Shown in pieces: positions 34,276-41,397 of a DNA stretch of 64,000 bases. Every line of letters begins with the position of its first letter. Within the stretch, counting starts at the first letter, position 1. The stretch is from JASLCR01 sp046462475 (GTDB taxonomy: Bacteria > Patescibacteriota > Saccharimonadia > Saccharimonadales > Saccharimonadaceae), in contig JBKGVB010000015.1 in NCBI GenBank assembly GCA_046462475.1, positions 20,471 to 84,470 of the forward strand, written 5' to 3'. The notes beneath the pieces were generated by a model, which was given only the letters and a program-made list of their open reading frames with translations, was not told the origin of the DNA and searched no databases. Position numbers and translations under genes: made by a program.

Positions 34276-34297
34276 GACCACCTGTGTGGTCACTTTT
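34276..34297 (+). terminator. Terminator of the orphan cassette
   Basis: GACCAC-CTGT-GTGGTC followed by ACTTTTATT. The 34153-34333 gap otherwise holds only the folded element above. Confidence 0.8.
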
Positions 34298-34333
34298 ATT
34301 CTCAAATTTAAATCGTAATCCAAACTTAAATCA

Positions 34334-35287
34334 CTACTCAAGCACTAAGTATGTCTCGACCTCTGGTGGATCACCTCTAGTGGTTAGAACAGCCATCCGA
34401 ATATTACTTGCATACAAACGGTTAGCATGAGTATAAAGCTTAGCGGCAAACTCCATCTTATGAAGTTTTTTAGGAGTAATAGCAGCAACTCCTCCGCCTT
34501 GAGACTGCACTCTACGATGCTTCACTTCTACAAAATAGATCGTACCGTCTTTTTGGCTGACGATATCAATCTCGCAGTATTTTGTCCTCCAATTGCGTTC
34601 AAGAATTTCATGACCTAACTGTATCAATTCTCTTGCTGCCACCGCTTCGCTCGCATTCCCAATCTGGCGTGTGGTAGATGAGCTTCCATCTATAGATTTC
34701 GAAGCTTGCGGCAATGGCAAGACCTTATCCCGATATTTTTGCAAAGGAGCAAAGCTAAGCCGATGTAATGGCGTCACGCCATATTTTTCGATAGCGGCAC
34801 GATGCGCCGCAGTCCCATAGCCCGCATGCGAGTTGAATCCATAGTTTGGGTATAGTATATCCTGCTCTTCCATGAATCGATCACGCGCAACCTTCGCCAC
34901 AATAGAAGCTGCTGATACGCTTGGCACTAAAAGATCAGCCTTTTTCATAAGAGTCACATAGCTGCCCTTGCCCGTTTCTTTAAGAAAATTCACAGTGCCA
35001 TCGATAATGATTTCATGATACGACACCTTGATTTGCTGGAGTGCTCGCTTGCAGCACTCCGTCAGTGCCATCGAAAGCCCTAGCTCATCTATCTCTTCTG
35101 CACTTACCCAACCAAGTCCTACTGCCTGCGCGCTCTCCAGAATCTCATCATTCAGTTCTTCACGGCGTTTTTTCGAGAGCTTTTTACTGTCGGTAAGTCC
35201 ATCAATCTCGCAGCCAAGCACCACAGCACCCATCACTAATGGTCCTGCCCACGGTCCACGTCCAACTTCATCGATACCAACAATCAT
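34334..35287 (-). CDS. rnhB: Ribonuclease HII fused to a YraN-like (UPF0102) nuclease domain
   Basis: 317 aa. Residues 1 to ~195 are RNase HII, which removes ribonucleotides and RNA primers from DNA: GIDEVGRGPWAGP (Asp6, Glu7), the later DGT and SIVAKVARDRFM. A ~15-residue Ser-rich linker leads to a YraN domain (about 212-317): IGNASEAVAARELIQLGHEIL and CEIDIVSQKDGTIYFVEVKHR, the PD-(D/E)xK-like core. rnhB and yraN are often neighbouring genes; here they are one protein. The -10 TATCAT ends 6 nt before the ATG. Confidence 0.93.
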   Translation of the reverse strand: MIVGIDEVGRGPWAGPLVMGAVVLGCEIDGLTDSKKLSKKRREELNDEILESAQAVGLGWVSAEEIDELGLSMALTECCKRALQQIKVSYHEIIIDGTVNFLKETGKGSYVTLMKKADLLVPSVSAASIVAKVARDRFMEEQDILYPNYGFNSHAGYGTAAHRAAIEKYGVTPLHRLSFAPLQKYRDKVLPLPQASKSIDGSSSTTRQIGNASEAVAARELIQLGHEILERNWRTKYCEIDIVSQKDGTIYFVEVKHRRVQSQGGGVAAITPKKLHKMEFAAKLYTHANRLYASNIRMAVLTTRGDPPEVETYLVLE

Positions 35288-35293
35288 ATTGTC

Positions 35294-35302
35294 ATGATAG
35301 CA
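35294..35302 (-). promoter_or_regulatory. rnhB extended -10
   Basis: TGC-TATCAT ending 6 nt before the ATG and starting within the T-run of the rplS terminator; leaderless. Confidence 0.7.
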
Positions 35303-35328
35303 AAAACTCTCATCGAGATGATGAGAGT
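35302..35328 (-). terminator. Terminator after rplS
   Basis: ACTCTCAT-CATCTCG-ATGAGAGT followed by TTTTT on the minus strand. Confidence 0.9.
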
Positions 35329-35356
35329 TAGTGATTTTCCTAAAGAATCGTTGTGA

Positions 35357-35884
35357 CTATTCTTCGTTTGCTTTATGCGCAGCTTCTACGGCAGCAGCTT
35401 TTGCTTCAAGCTCCGCGTCAGCTTCCGCTTTCTTTGCAGCTTCTGCTTCAGCAGCCTTTGCAGTTTCTTCCTTGAGTTTCTCTTCTTCAGCTTCTGCAGC
35501 AGCATCGTGGATATCATTTACTGCTTCGCGGTCAAACTGAACAGCCGTAAGACGAGCTGACTTACCGCTACGGCTACGTAGGTAGCTAAGGAAGTTGCGG
35601 CGAACTTTCGCACGACGTACGATTTCAACTTTCATCACATTTGCGCTGTGGAGCAAGAAACTCTTCTCGACGCCAACACCACTTGCGATTTTACGTACTG
35701 TAATACGGCTCGTGTGTTGCTTTTTGTTGTCGGTACGAATAACAACGCCTTCAAAGATCTGAACACGCTCTTTTCCACCTTCTTTAATCTTCTGATGTAC
35801 GCGAACAGTATCACCGCTACGTACGTCGACGATTGCAGCTTTTTTCTGCTCGTCGTTTACTTTCTGAATTAGTGCAAAACTCAT
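35357..35884 (-). CDS. rplS: Ribosomal protein L19 with Ala/Glu/Lys-rich C-terminal extension
   Basis: 175 aa. The first ~115 residues are L19 (SGDTVRVHQKIKEGGKERVQIFEGVVI, then RSRSGKSARL), at the interface of the two ribosomal subunits. The remaining ~60 residues are a highly charged helical tail (KAAEAEAAKKAEADAELEA), absent from typical 115-residue L19. AGAGGTGA precedes the ATG and an extended -10 TGC-TATAAT lies at 35925-35933. It stands apart from the usual trmD/rpsP neighbours. Confidence 0.95.
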   Translation of the reverse strand: MSFALIQKVNDEQKKAAIVDVRSGDTVRVHQKIKEGGKERVQIFEGVVIRTDNKKQHTSRITVRKIASGVGVEKSFLLHSANVMKVEIVRRAKVRRNFLSYLRSRSGKSARLTAVQFDREAVNDIHDAAAEAEEEKLKEETAKAAEAEAAKKAEADAELEAKAAAVEAAHKANEE

Positions 35885-35924
35885 TTTCTCACCTCTTAAG
35901 TTTTATATTGACAATCAATAGTAG

Positions 35925-35933
35925 ATTATAGCA
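35925..35933 (-). promoter_or_regulatory. rplS promoter (extended -10)
   Basis: TGC-TATAAT about 40 nt upstream of the ATG, giving a leader with a Shine-Dalgarno. Confidence 0.7.
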
Positions 35934-35979
35934 CGAATTTCAGATAAATAAAAGAGGTATGTTCATATCGTAATGCGGC

Positions 35980-35985
35980 TATACT
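35980..35985 (+). promoter_or_regulatory. Malic enzyme -10 element
   Basis: TATACT ending 6 nt before the ATG; leaderless. Confidence 0.8.
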
Positions 35986-35991
35986 AGATAT

Positions 35992-37125
35992 ATGAACTAT
36001 GATGAACTTGCACTGCAGCTACATGAACAATACCGAGGAAAAATCACTACTACTTTGCGCGACATATCAGAGCTTGATCGCATTAAACTAAGCGCTTATT
36101 ACACACCTGGTGTCGCAGCAGTTTCTAAAGCAATCGCTGCTGACCCGTCACTCTTGCCAACCTATACTTGGACGAATAATCTCGTCGCTGTCATCTCTGA
36201 TGGCTCAGCAGTCCTTGGTCTTGGCAATATTGGACCGAAAGGCTCTATGCCAGTCATGGAAGGCAAGGCGCTTCTTTTCAAGAATTTTGCCAATATCGAT
36301 AGTGTGCCTATCACACTTGATGTGCACACCCCAGACGAAATCGTCGCTACCATTAAAGCCATAGCTCCGAGCTTTGGTGCGATCAATCTAGAAGATATCG
36401 CCGCTCCTGGGTGCTTTGAAATTGAAGAGCGCCTAAAAGCCGAACTCGATATTCCCGTTTTTCATGACGACCAACATGGAACGGCCGTAGTCGTGCTCGC
36501 CGGACTTATCAATGCCATGAAGGTCACTGGCAAGAACTTGAAAGATTGCAAGATTGTAACGATTGGCGCCGGTGCGGCAGGTACGGCAATCATGAAGCTC
36601 CTTCATCTTTATGGAGTTGGCTCGATAGTCGCTGTCGATTCAAAAGGCATTATTGGTGATTCACGTGACGATTTGAATGATGAGAAGAAAGCTTTACTGC
36701 CCTATCTGGATGTATCCGCTTCTGGATCACTCGACGATGCTATTACGAATGCAGACGTATTTATTGGTGTCTCAAAGCCGGGTCTTTTGACTCAAGATAT
36801 GGTGCGAAAGATGGCAAAAGATCCGATTATCTTCGCCCTTTCAAACCCTACTCCAGAAATTATGCCAGATGAAGCAAAAGCCGCTGGCGCAGCCGTCATC
36901 GCTACTGGCCGCAGCGATTTTCCGAATCAAGTAAACAACGCGACTGCCTTCCCTGGCATTTTTCGCGGCGCACTCGATAATGGTGTGAAAAAGATCACTG
37001 ATCAGCACAAAATTGCCGCTGCAGAAGCAATTGCCTCACTCGTCGAGCACCCATCAGCAGATGAAATTATTCCAAGTGTGTTCGATGAACGCCTCGTGCC
37101 AGAGATCGCCAAAGTTATTATCTAG
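35992..37125 (+). CDS. NAD(P)-dependent malic enzyme
   Basis: 377 aa, oxidative decarboxylation of malate to pyruvate. The N-terminal catalytic part shows YTPGVAAVS, SDGSAVLGLGNIGPKGSMPVMEGK and NLEDIAAPGCFEIEE; HDDQHGTAVV follows, then a Rossmann site IVTIGAGAAGTAIMKLL. This is the short bacterial type without the phosphotransacetylase domain. The last 76 nt (37050-37125) recur at 39179-39254 as a gene fragment. It lies convergent with the secreted hydrolase gene. Confidence 0.94.
   Translation: MNYDELALQLHEQYRGKITTTLRDISELDRIKLSAYYTPGVAAVSKAIAADPSLLPTYTWTNNLVAVISDGSAVLGLGNIGPKGSMPVMEGKALLFKNFANIDSVPITLDVHTPDEIVATIKAIAPSFGAINLEDIAAPGCFEIEERLKAELDIPVFHDDQHGTAVVVLAGLINAMKVTGKNLKDCKIVTIGAGAAGTAIMKLLHLYGVGSIVAVDSKGIIGDSRDDLNDEKKALLPYLDVSASGSLDDAITNADVFIGVSKPGLLTQDMVRKMAKDPIIFALSNPTPEIMPDEAKAAGAAVIATGRSDFPNQVNNATAFPGIFRGALDNGVKKITDQHKIAAAEAIASLVEHPSADEIIPSVFDERLVPEIAKVII
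37050..37125 (+). repeat. Direct repeat, left copy (malic enzyme 3' end)
   Basis: 76 nt ending at the malic enzyme stop; 69 of 76 positions match the right copy at 39179-39254, with no gaps. Confidence 0.9.
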
Positions 37126-37127
37126 GA

Positions 37128-37183
37128 ATGAGAAGACCGCCCTGAGAGGCAGCCGAGACATCGTCTCAAGGCGGCCTTCTCAT
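37128..37183. terminator. Long inverted repeat between malic enzyme and hydrolase
   Basis: 20-nt arms (37128-37147 and 37164-37183) pair at 18 positions with two A-C mismatches; an inner GAGAC-atc-GTCTC hairpin competes with the top of the stem. There is no T-run on either strand, so it may be a terminator for both convergent genes or a boundary element. Confidence 0.6.
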
Positions 37184-37196
37184 GGGCGGTGATTAG

Positions 37197-38510
37197 CTAG
37201 GAGGACCAAATAGCCGTACTAAACAGGTCCAACAACGCCTGTGATGGATTCAGCTGAGCAGTCGCCGGCGATCTGTAATAAACACAGATTTTCTCATCAG
37301 AGAAACACCAAACAAGATTACCACCTCCTGATTCGCCGTAACCATCGTAACGAGCCGAGTAGTCTGGTGCATGTCCGCCCACTGTTATAGTGGGAGCGCT
37401 TCCTACGACCGTATTATAGGCCGTATCAATAGCACACTCCTCTGTGGTATCCGTGCACCAATCTCCATAGTAAAGCACCTGACTGAACGCTCCCGGATTC
37501 GTGGCATCGTTTGCTTCGATATCATAATCCGGACCACCGACACCGTAACCTGCATCAGACCACTTTGTCTCATCGTACTGCAGACTTAGTGAATGGACAG
37601 TGAATGTCGGACCAGTAGATGGTGATAGGTACGCTTTAATCGCAGCAACTGTGTCCTCTCGAACACCATTCGCTGCACTCTGAATCATTCGCCCATGCTC
37701 ACAATTCGCCGTCTCCGAATCGTACTTATAACAGGTGATCGTTGTCGAGCCGCCCCCGCCATATGACAGCCCATATGTTGTTTGATCCTTGGCCGAATAA
37801 ACCGGAACAAGCGTATCATCATGCGGGTCATCGTACGTATCATTCATCGGATCATCCGGATCAGCATGAACACGTATCACATTTCCAGCAATCGTATGGA
37901 CGATCACGCTCGAAGGAATCGATTTTAGGTTTGCATAGTAGATCATGTCATTCATCGCGATATGAGCTGGATTCAGATCAGCGATAACGCCATTATCGGG
38001 AACGGCAATATCAATGACTTGACCTACTTCGTCCGATATCTTCGCCGCGTACGAGGCTGAAGCTGTCTGGTCGAGCGCGTATCGCGTGATTAGACCGCCC
38101 TCAGAATACGCAACAATAGTCACCTTACCATTACCGCCATTATTAGTGGAGATCTGCGAAACACAATCGATCGTCTTCGCCAGCTTACCACCGCCAACAT
38201 TGAATGTCGCAAATGAAGTGTAACTGAAAGCCTGTGCAACACTTACGCCATCAATGTCGTCAATGAGGTTATAGAACTTTGGACTCTGGCCATTTACAGA
38301 CCAATCTGTTGAACTGCCACTAAAACCATGCACTAGAATGACAGGTATATCAGTACCAAAATTCTGGTTTGTGATTAGGTCGACATCAGAGTCGCAGTAA
38401 CTCGGATTACCCGAGTCGGCATATGCCACTTGAGGGCCAACAAAGCATGTTAATGCCGCCATACAGCATGCAGCAATGGCATAAAGCCATCTCATTCTTA
38501 GACGGGACAC
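37197..38510 (-). CDS. Secreted alpha/beta-hydrolase (lipase/esterase-like)
   Basis: 437 aa. A signal peptide (about 6-31, WLYAIAACCMAALTCFVG, cut near VAYADS) precedes an alpha/beta-hydrolase: oxyanion segment PVILVHGFSGSSTDW (His61-Gly-Phe) and nucleophile AYSEGG (Ser136), where the usual first Gly of GxSxG is Ala. Several paired cysteines suggest disulfides. The C-terminal ~130 residues form an additional Asp/Gly/Tyr-rich domain. A GTG start has AGAGG 7 nt upstream; ATG at 38495 is an alternative. It lies inside the segment bounded by the malic enzyme repeats. Confidence 0.85.
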   Translation of the reverse strand: MSRLRMRWLYAIAACCMAALTCFVGPQVAYADSGNPSYCDSDVDLITNQNFGTDIPVILVHGFSGSSTDWSVNGQSPKFYNLIDDIDGVSVAQAFSYTSFATFNVGGGKLAKTIDCVSQISTNNGGNGKVTIVAYSEGGLITRYALDQTASASYAAKISDEVGQVIDIAVPDNGVIADLNPAHIAMNDMIYYANLKSIPSSVIVHTIAGNVIRVHADPDDPMNDTYDDPHDDTLVPVYSAKDQTTYGLSYGGGGSTTITCYKYDSETANCEHGRMIQSAANGVREDTVAAIKAYLSPSTGPTFTVHSLSLQYDETKWSDAGYGVGGPDYDIEANDATNPGAFSQVLYYGDWCTDTTEECAIDTAYNTVVGSAPTITVGGHAPDYSARYDGYGESGGGNLVWCFSDEKICVYYRSPATAQLNPSQALLDLFSTAIWSS

Positions 38511-38536
38511 CTTATGTCCTCTCTCTAGTAGGTACG

Positions 38537-38552
38537 ATGGTCAATTGACCAT
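38537..38552. promoter_or_regulatory. Perfect 16-bp palindrome, likely operator of the hydrolase gene
   Basis: ATGGTCAATTGACCAT, at about +1 to +17 of the predicted transcript. Confidence 0.7.
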
Positions 38553-38559
38553 AACGATA

Positions 38560-38588
38560 ATATTACTGGATTCACAGCCCCCTGTAAA
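38560..38588 (-). promoter_or_regulatory. Secreted hydrolase promoter
   Basis: -35 TTTACA (38583-38588), 17-nt spacer, -10 TAATAT (38560-38565). Confidence 0.7.
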
Positions 38589-38615
38589 TAATTTGTCACG
38601 AAAGTATAAGTATTA

Positions 38616-38621
38616 TACACT
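38616..38621 (+). promoter_or_regulatory. -10 element of the 173-aa membrane protein gene
   Basis: TACACT ending 6 nt before the ATG at 38628; leaderless. Confidence 0.5.
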
Positions 38622-38627
38622 ATATCT

Positions 38628-39149
38628 ATGCCTAATCCCCAGCCGACACAGACCAGCAAGAACATACTTCTTGCTTCACGAAAACTATGGATAATTTTAG
38701 GGATAATCGTTCTTATCGTCATCGGCTTTGCCGCCAAACAGCTATACGATACATACCACGATCGACCACTTGCAACTGGCATGCAGTATGTGGGGCGCGA
38801 TTTTAGTTCAGGCTGTCTTATTGGTTTACTTAAATTTGGCTGTGATTATGCATATTCTGAGAGCTTTTACTATGCAACAGATACACCTCCGATGAATATT
38901 ATCAGGTTATTCCCTGGTTGGAAAATAGAAAAGGTCAAGGATGACAAACAAGTACTCAGAAATGGTCTAATAAGCGACTCAGTAGGCTATTGGATAACGA
39001 ACAAAACGTCAAACAGAAAAAGTTTCTACGAATATATCCATAATAAAGCTGACGTTATATCTGCGTCTCACCTCCTAAAAACAGACAAGAAGTATATCAT
39101 AGTTGTCCCAAAAGAAGATTACGATCAACTCCGCCTACCGACTAACTAG
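38628..39149 (+). CDS. Single-pass membrane protein of unknown function, 173 aa
   Basis: Not recognised. A membrane segment (about 20-36, LWIILGIIVLIVIGFAA) leads to an outside domain with Cys63 and Cys72 that may pair. The gene is more AT-rich than its neighbours. It is divergent from the secreted hydrolase gene and lies within the repeat-bounded segment, so the two may have arrived together. Confidence 0.75.
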   Translation: MPNPQPTQTSKNILLASRKLWIILGIIVLIVIGFAAKQLYDTYHDRPLATGMQYVGRDFSSGCLIGLLKFGCDYAYSESFYYATDTPPMNIIRLFPGWKIEKVKDDKQVLRNGLISDSVGYWITNKTSNRKSFYEYIHNKADVISASHLLKTDKKYIIVVPKEDYDQLRLPTN

Positions 39150-39178
39150 TAACTTATGTAGCTCTTCCAGCGGGACAA

Positions 39179-39254
39179 CCCATCGGCAGATGAAATTATT
39201 CCAAGTGTGTTCGATGAACGTCTCGTGCCAGAGATCGCCAAAGTCATATGTTAG
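39179..39254 (+). pseudogene. Direct repeat, right copy: fragment of a second malic enzyme gene
   Basis: Encodes the last 25 residues of malic enzyme (from PSADEIIPSVFDERLV to the stop) with nothing of the gene before them. Compared with the intact copy it has four synonymous changes and one changed residue (final Ile to Cys), so it descends from a functional allele rather than a fresh copy. Confidence 0.88.
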
Positions 39255-39257
39255 ATA

Positions 39258-39285
39258 TTGACATTTTTATAATTTATTCTATACT
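39258..39285 (+). promoter_or_regulatory. Strong promoter of the 77-aa membrane protein
   Basis: -35 TTGACA (39258-39263), 16-nt spacer, -10 TATACT (39280-39285), beginning 4 nt after the repeat copy. Confidence 0.88.
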
Positions 39286-39318
39286 TAGAAACAGTCTTTT
39301 GCAACTCTCAACAACGAT

Positions 39319-39340
39319 CGAGATGCGAAAGCGCACCTCG
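39319..39340 (+). promoter_or_regulatory. Leader hairpin of the 77-aa membrane protein
   Basis: CGAG-a-TGCG-aaag-CGCA-c-CTCG in the leader, upstream of GGAG. Confidence 0.6.
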
Positions 39341-39355
39341 GAAACGGAGAATCCC

Positions 39356-39589
39356 ATGGATATCTTCAACGCCCTCGCCAATGCAGGAGCCGTACTCCTT
39401 GTAGTGGGAGGATATCTGTCAGTATGTGTCATACTATGGATGTGTGGTCCGTTCTTTTTATGGATCGGCGGCGCGGAAAGCAAGTCGTCTCAAAAGGGAC
39501 TTATCTTGAAGTTTTGCGCAATCATTTTAATGGCGCTTTATGCCATCTCCATAGCAGCTCTGCTGGTACGTACAATTCGCCACGCCTAA
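39356..39589 (+). CDS. Small two-helix membrane protein, 77 aa
   Basis: Two hydrophobic segments (about 10-36 and 49-70) joined by a short polar loop (GGAESKSSQKG); no known family recognised. The ATG at 39356 has GGAG 6 nt upstream; an earlier in-frame ATG lies before the promoter and is not transcribed. A consensus promoter, a leader hairpin and two strong hairpins after the stop make this a self-contained cassette. Confidence 0.75.
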   Translation: MDIFNALANAGAVLLVVGGYLSVCVILWMCGPFFLWIGGAESKSSQKGLILKFCAIILMALYAISIAALLVRTIRHA

Positions 39590-39594
39590 GGTGC

Positions 39595-39628
39595 GACAGG
39601 CGGGGAAGCTCAGCTCTCCCCGCCTGTC
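39595..39628 (+). other. 12-bp hairpin after the 77-aa membrane protein gene
   Basis: GACAGGCGGGGA / TCCCCGCCTGTC with a ~10-nt loop and no T-run; starts 6 nt after the stop. Confidence 0.8.
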
Positions 39629-39638
39629 ACTACAATTT

Positions 39639-39659
39639 CACCCTGATAAGGGTGTTTTT
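39639..39659 (+). terminator. Terminator of the 77-aa membrane protein gene
   Basis: CACCCT-GATA-AGGGTG followed by TTTTTATTTT. Confidence 0.9.
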
Positions 39660-39666
39660 ATTTTCC

Positions 39667-41292
39667 TTAAATTACTCGACCAATTTCATCAAGTGTCGTC
39701 TCGCCACGCAGCGCTGCAAGTACGCCGACCTGCTCGAGTGTTAGCATTCCGTTTGCCTTGGCCTCTTTTTCGATAATATCTGTCTGGATATCTTCTACAT
39801 CGCCTCGAATGAATTTTGAAATACCTTCATTGACCACCATCTGCTCCATAATAACCACACGGCCCTTGTAACCAAACGGTGCATCGTCACTTGGTACAGG
39901 ACGCCATAGTCTGAAATTATCAAGGTCTGGCTTGCCTTCATATGAATCTGGCAAATCTTCAAGCACCCGACGAACGTACTTCCTTGTCGCGTCGTCTGGC
40001 TCGTATTCTTCTTTTGTCTCATCCACAAGCCGACGCACAAGACGCTGCGCAATCACCAAGCGAATCGCAGTAGAGAAGATCGGGTTCACTCCGATAAGAT
40101 CGATCATGCGGCTAAATGCAGCAGAGGTAGAGTTGGCATGGAAGCTTGAGAGCACCAGGTGTCCTGTGATCGAGGCCTGAATCGCCGTACGTGCCGTATC
40201 TTGGTCGCGAATCTCACCAACCATCACGACATCTGGGTCGAGACGCAATACCGCACGGAGACCGTCTGCAAACGAAGAGCCGCCTGTAGTATCGATCGGT
40301 ATTTGAGAAATACCTGTCATACCGTACTCGATCGGGTCTTCAAGAGTAATCAACTTGCGGTCAGGGGTGTTTAAGGCATTGAGCATGCTATACAGCGTCG
40401 TTGACTTACCACTTCCTGTCGGACCAACCATCAGCACCATGCCGCGTGGATGCGAAATAACTTCGTCGATTTCTTTACGTTGGTGATCTGGAATATTCAG
40501 CCGATCAAGCTGTAATAGACTTTCATCAAAATTAAACAGACGAATCACGGCATCTTGTCCATACAGCGTCGGTACTGTTTCAATACGCATATTCAAAAGA
40601 TGCGTCGAGCCATCGCGAGTAATCTCTTTTTGCATATGCCCCGACTGTGGACCGCTCGCCGCGATTGATATATCTGCCCTGCTTCCAAGAGCGCCCATGA
40701 TCACGCGGTAGCGGTCTTTCTCAAGATCGGCGACAGGATGCAGCGCACCATCGACACGCATACGGACACGAATGACCGTGCGTTGATTTTCAATATGTAT
40801 ATCCGATGCACCAAGCTTGTCGGCTTGGTCGATCAAATAGTCAAATACCTGATCAGTACCGACTGAGTTCAATGTCCTCGAGACCGCTGTGATCGTGTCG
40901 CTATCGCCCTCGCCAGCGATCTTGATATCGTCATAAATCACTTGCTTCGGAGGGTCGTAGCGATTCATCATCACCTTGAATGCGCTGCCAGAGATCATTA
41001 CAAACTCAATATTGTCGCCACGGTCGTTAAACTCACGAGTCATTGACTGCACGAGAGATTGTGGCGTCTGAGTGGTAATACCGAAACGATATCCACCTTC
41101 TTCCGATGCACGACGAAGCGGCACAATATGCCCTTGGTACATCTGCGGTATACCCATGAGATCAGGAACAAGCTCTATGTCATTTTCAATCGGACGCAAA
41201 TCGAGATAGCGTACACCTAAAATAGCCGCTCGCTGCATAGTGGCATTTTCGTCATGATCGCGACGTTGAGCTTGAATTTGCGCTTCGTCCAT
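39667..41292 (-). CDS. Type IV pilus/type II secretion ATPase (PilB/GspE family)
   Basis: 541 aa hexameric ATPase that powers pilus assembly at the membrane. It has an N-terminal domain (about 1-150), then a core with DIHIENQRTVIRVRMRVDG, Walker A VGPTGSGKSTTLY, the Asp box LEDPIEY, Walker B DPDVVMVGEIRD and the His box TGHLVLSSFHAN. The usual four-cysteine zinc site after RLVRRL is absent. It stands alone, without pilC or pilin genes. The -10 TACAAT ends 8 nt before the ATG. Confidence 0.93.
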   Translation of the reverse strand: MDEAQIQAQRRDHDENATMQRAAILGVRYLDLRPIENDIELVPDLMGIPQMYQGHIVPLRRASEEGGYRFGITTQTPQSLVQSMTREFNDRGDNIEFVMISGSAFKVMMNRYDPPKQVIYDDIKIAGEGDSDTITAVSRTLNSVGTDQVFDYLIDQADKLGASDIHIENQRTVIRVRMRVDGALHPVADLEKDRYRVIMGALGSRADISIAASGPQSGHMQKEITRDGSTHLLNMRIETVPTLYGQDAVIRLFNFDESLLQLDRLNIPDHQRKEIDEVISHPRGMVLMVGPTGSGKSTTLYSMLNALNTPDRKLITLEDPIEYGMTGISQIPIDTTGGSSFADGLRAVLRLDPDVVMVGEIRDQDTARTAIQASITGHLVLSSFHANSTSAAFSRMIDLIGVNPIFSTAIRLVIAQRLVRRLVDETKEEYEPDDATRKYVRRVLEDLPDSYEGKPDLDNFRLWRPVPSDDAPFGYKGRVVIMEQMVVNEGISKFIRGDVEDIQTDIIEKEAKANGMLTLEQVGVLAALRGETTLDEIGRVI

Positions 41293-41300
41293 TACTCATA

Positions 41301-41306
41301 ATTGTA
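41301..41306 (-). promoter_or_regulatory. PilB-like gene -10 element
   Basis: TACAAT ending 8 nt before the ATG; leaderless. Confidence 0.6.
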
Positions 41307-41381
41307 GCTTAAAATGCTAACGTTTTAAACTGCAATTAAAGAATCCTTTCCCTAAAGGTCGCCTGTCAGTCTCTGTTTCGC

Positions 41382-41387
41382 TATACT
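41382..41387 (+). promoter_or_regulatory. -10 element of the second SpoU gene
   Basis: TATACT ending 10 nt before the ATG at 41398; an out-of-frame ATG directly abuts the box. Confidence 0.65.
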
Positions 41388-41397
41388 ATGAAGGTCT

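Noticed and set aside
37050..39254. Insertion sequence flanked by target duplications
   Set aside because: The 76-bp repeats are far longer than IS target duplications, differ at 7 positions, and no transposase lies between them.
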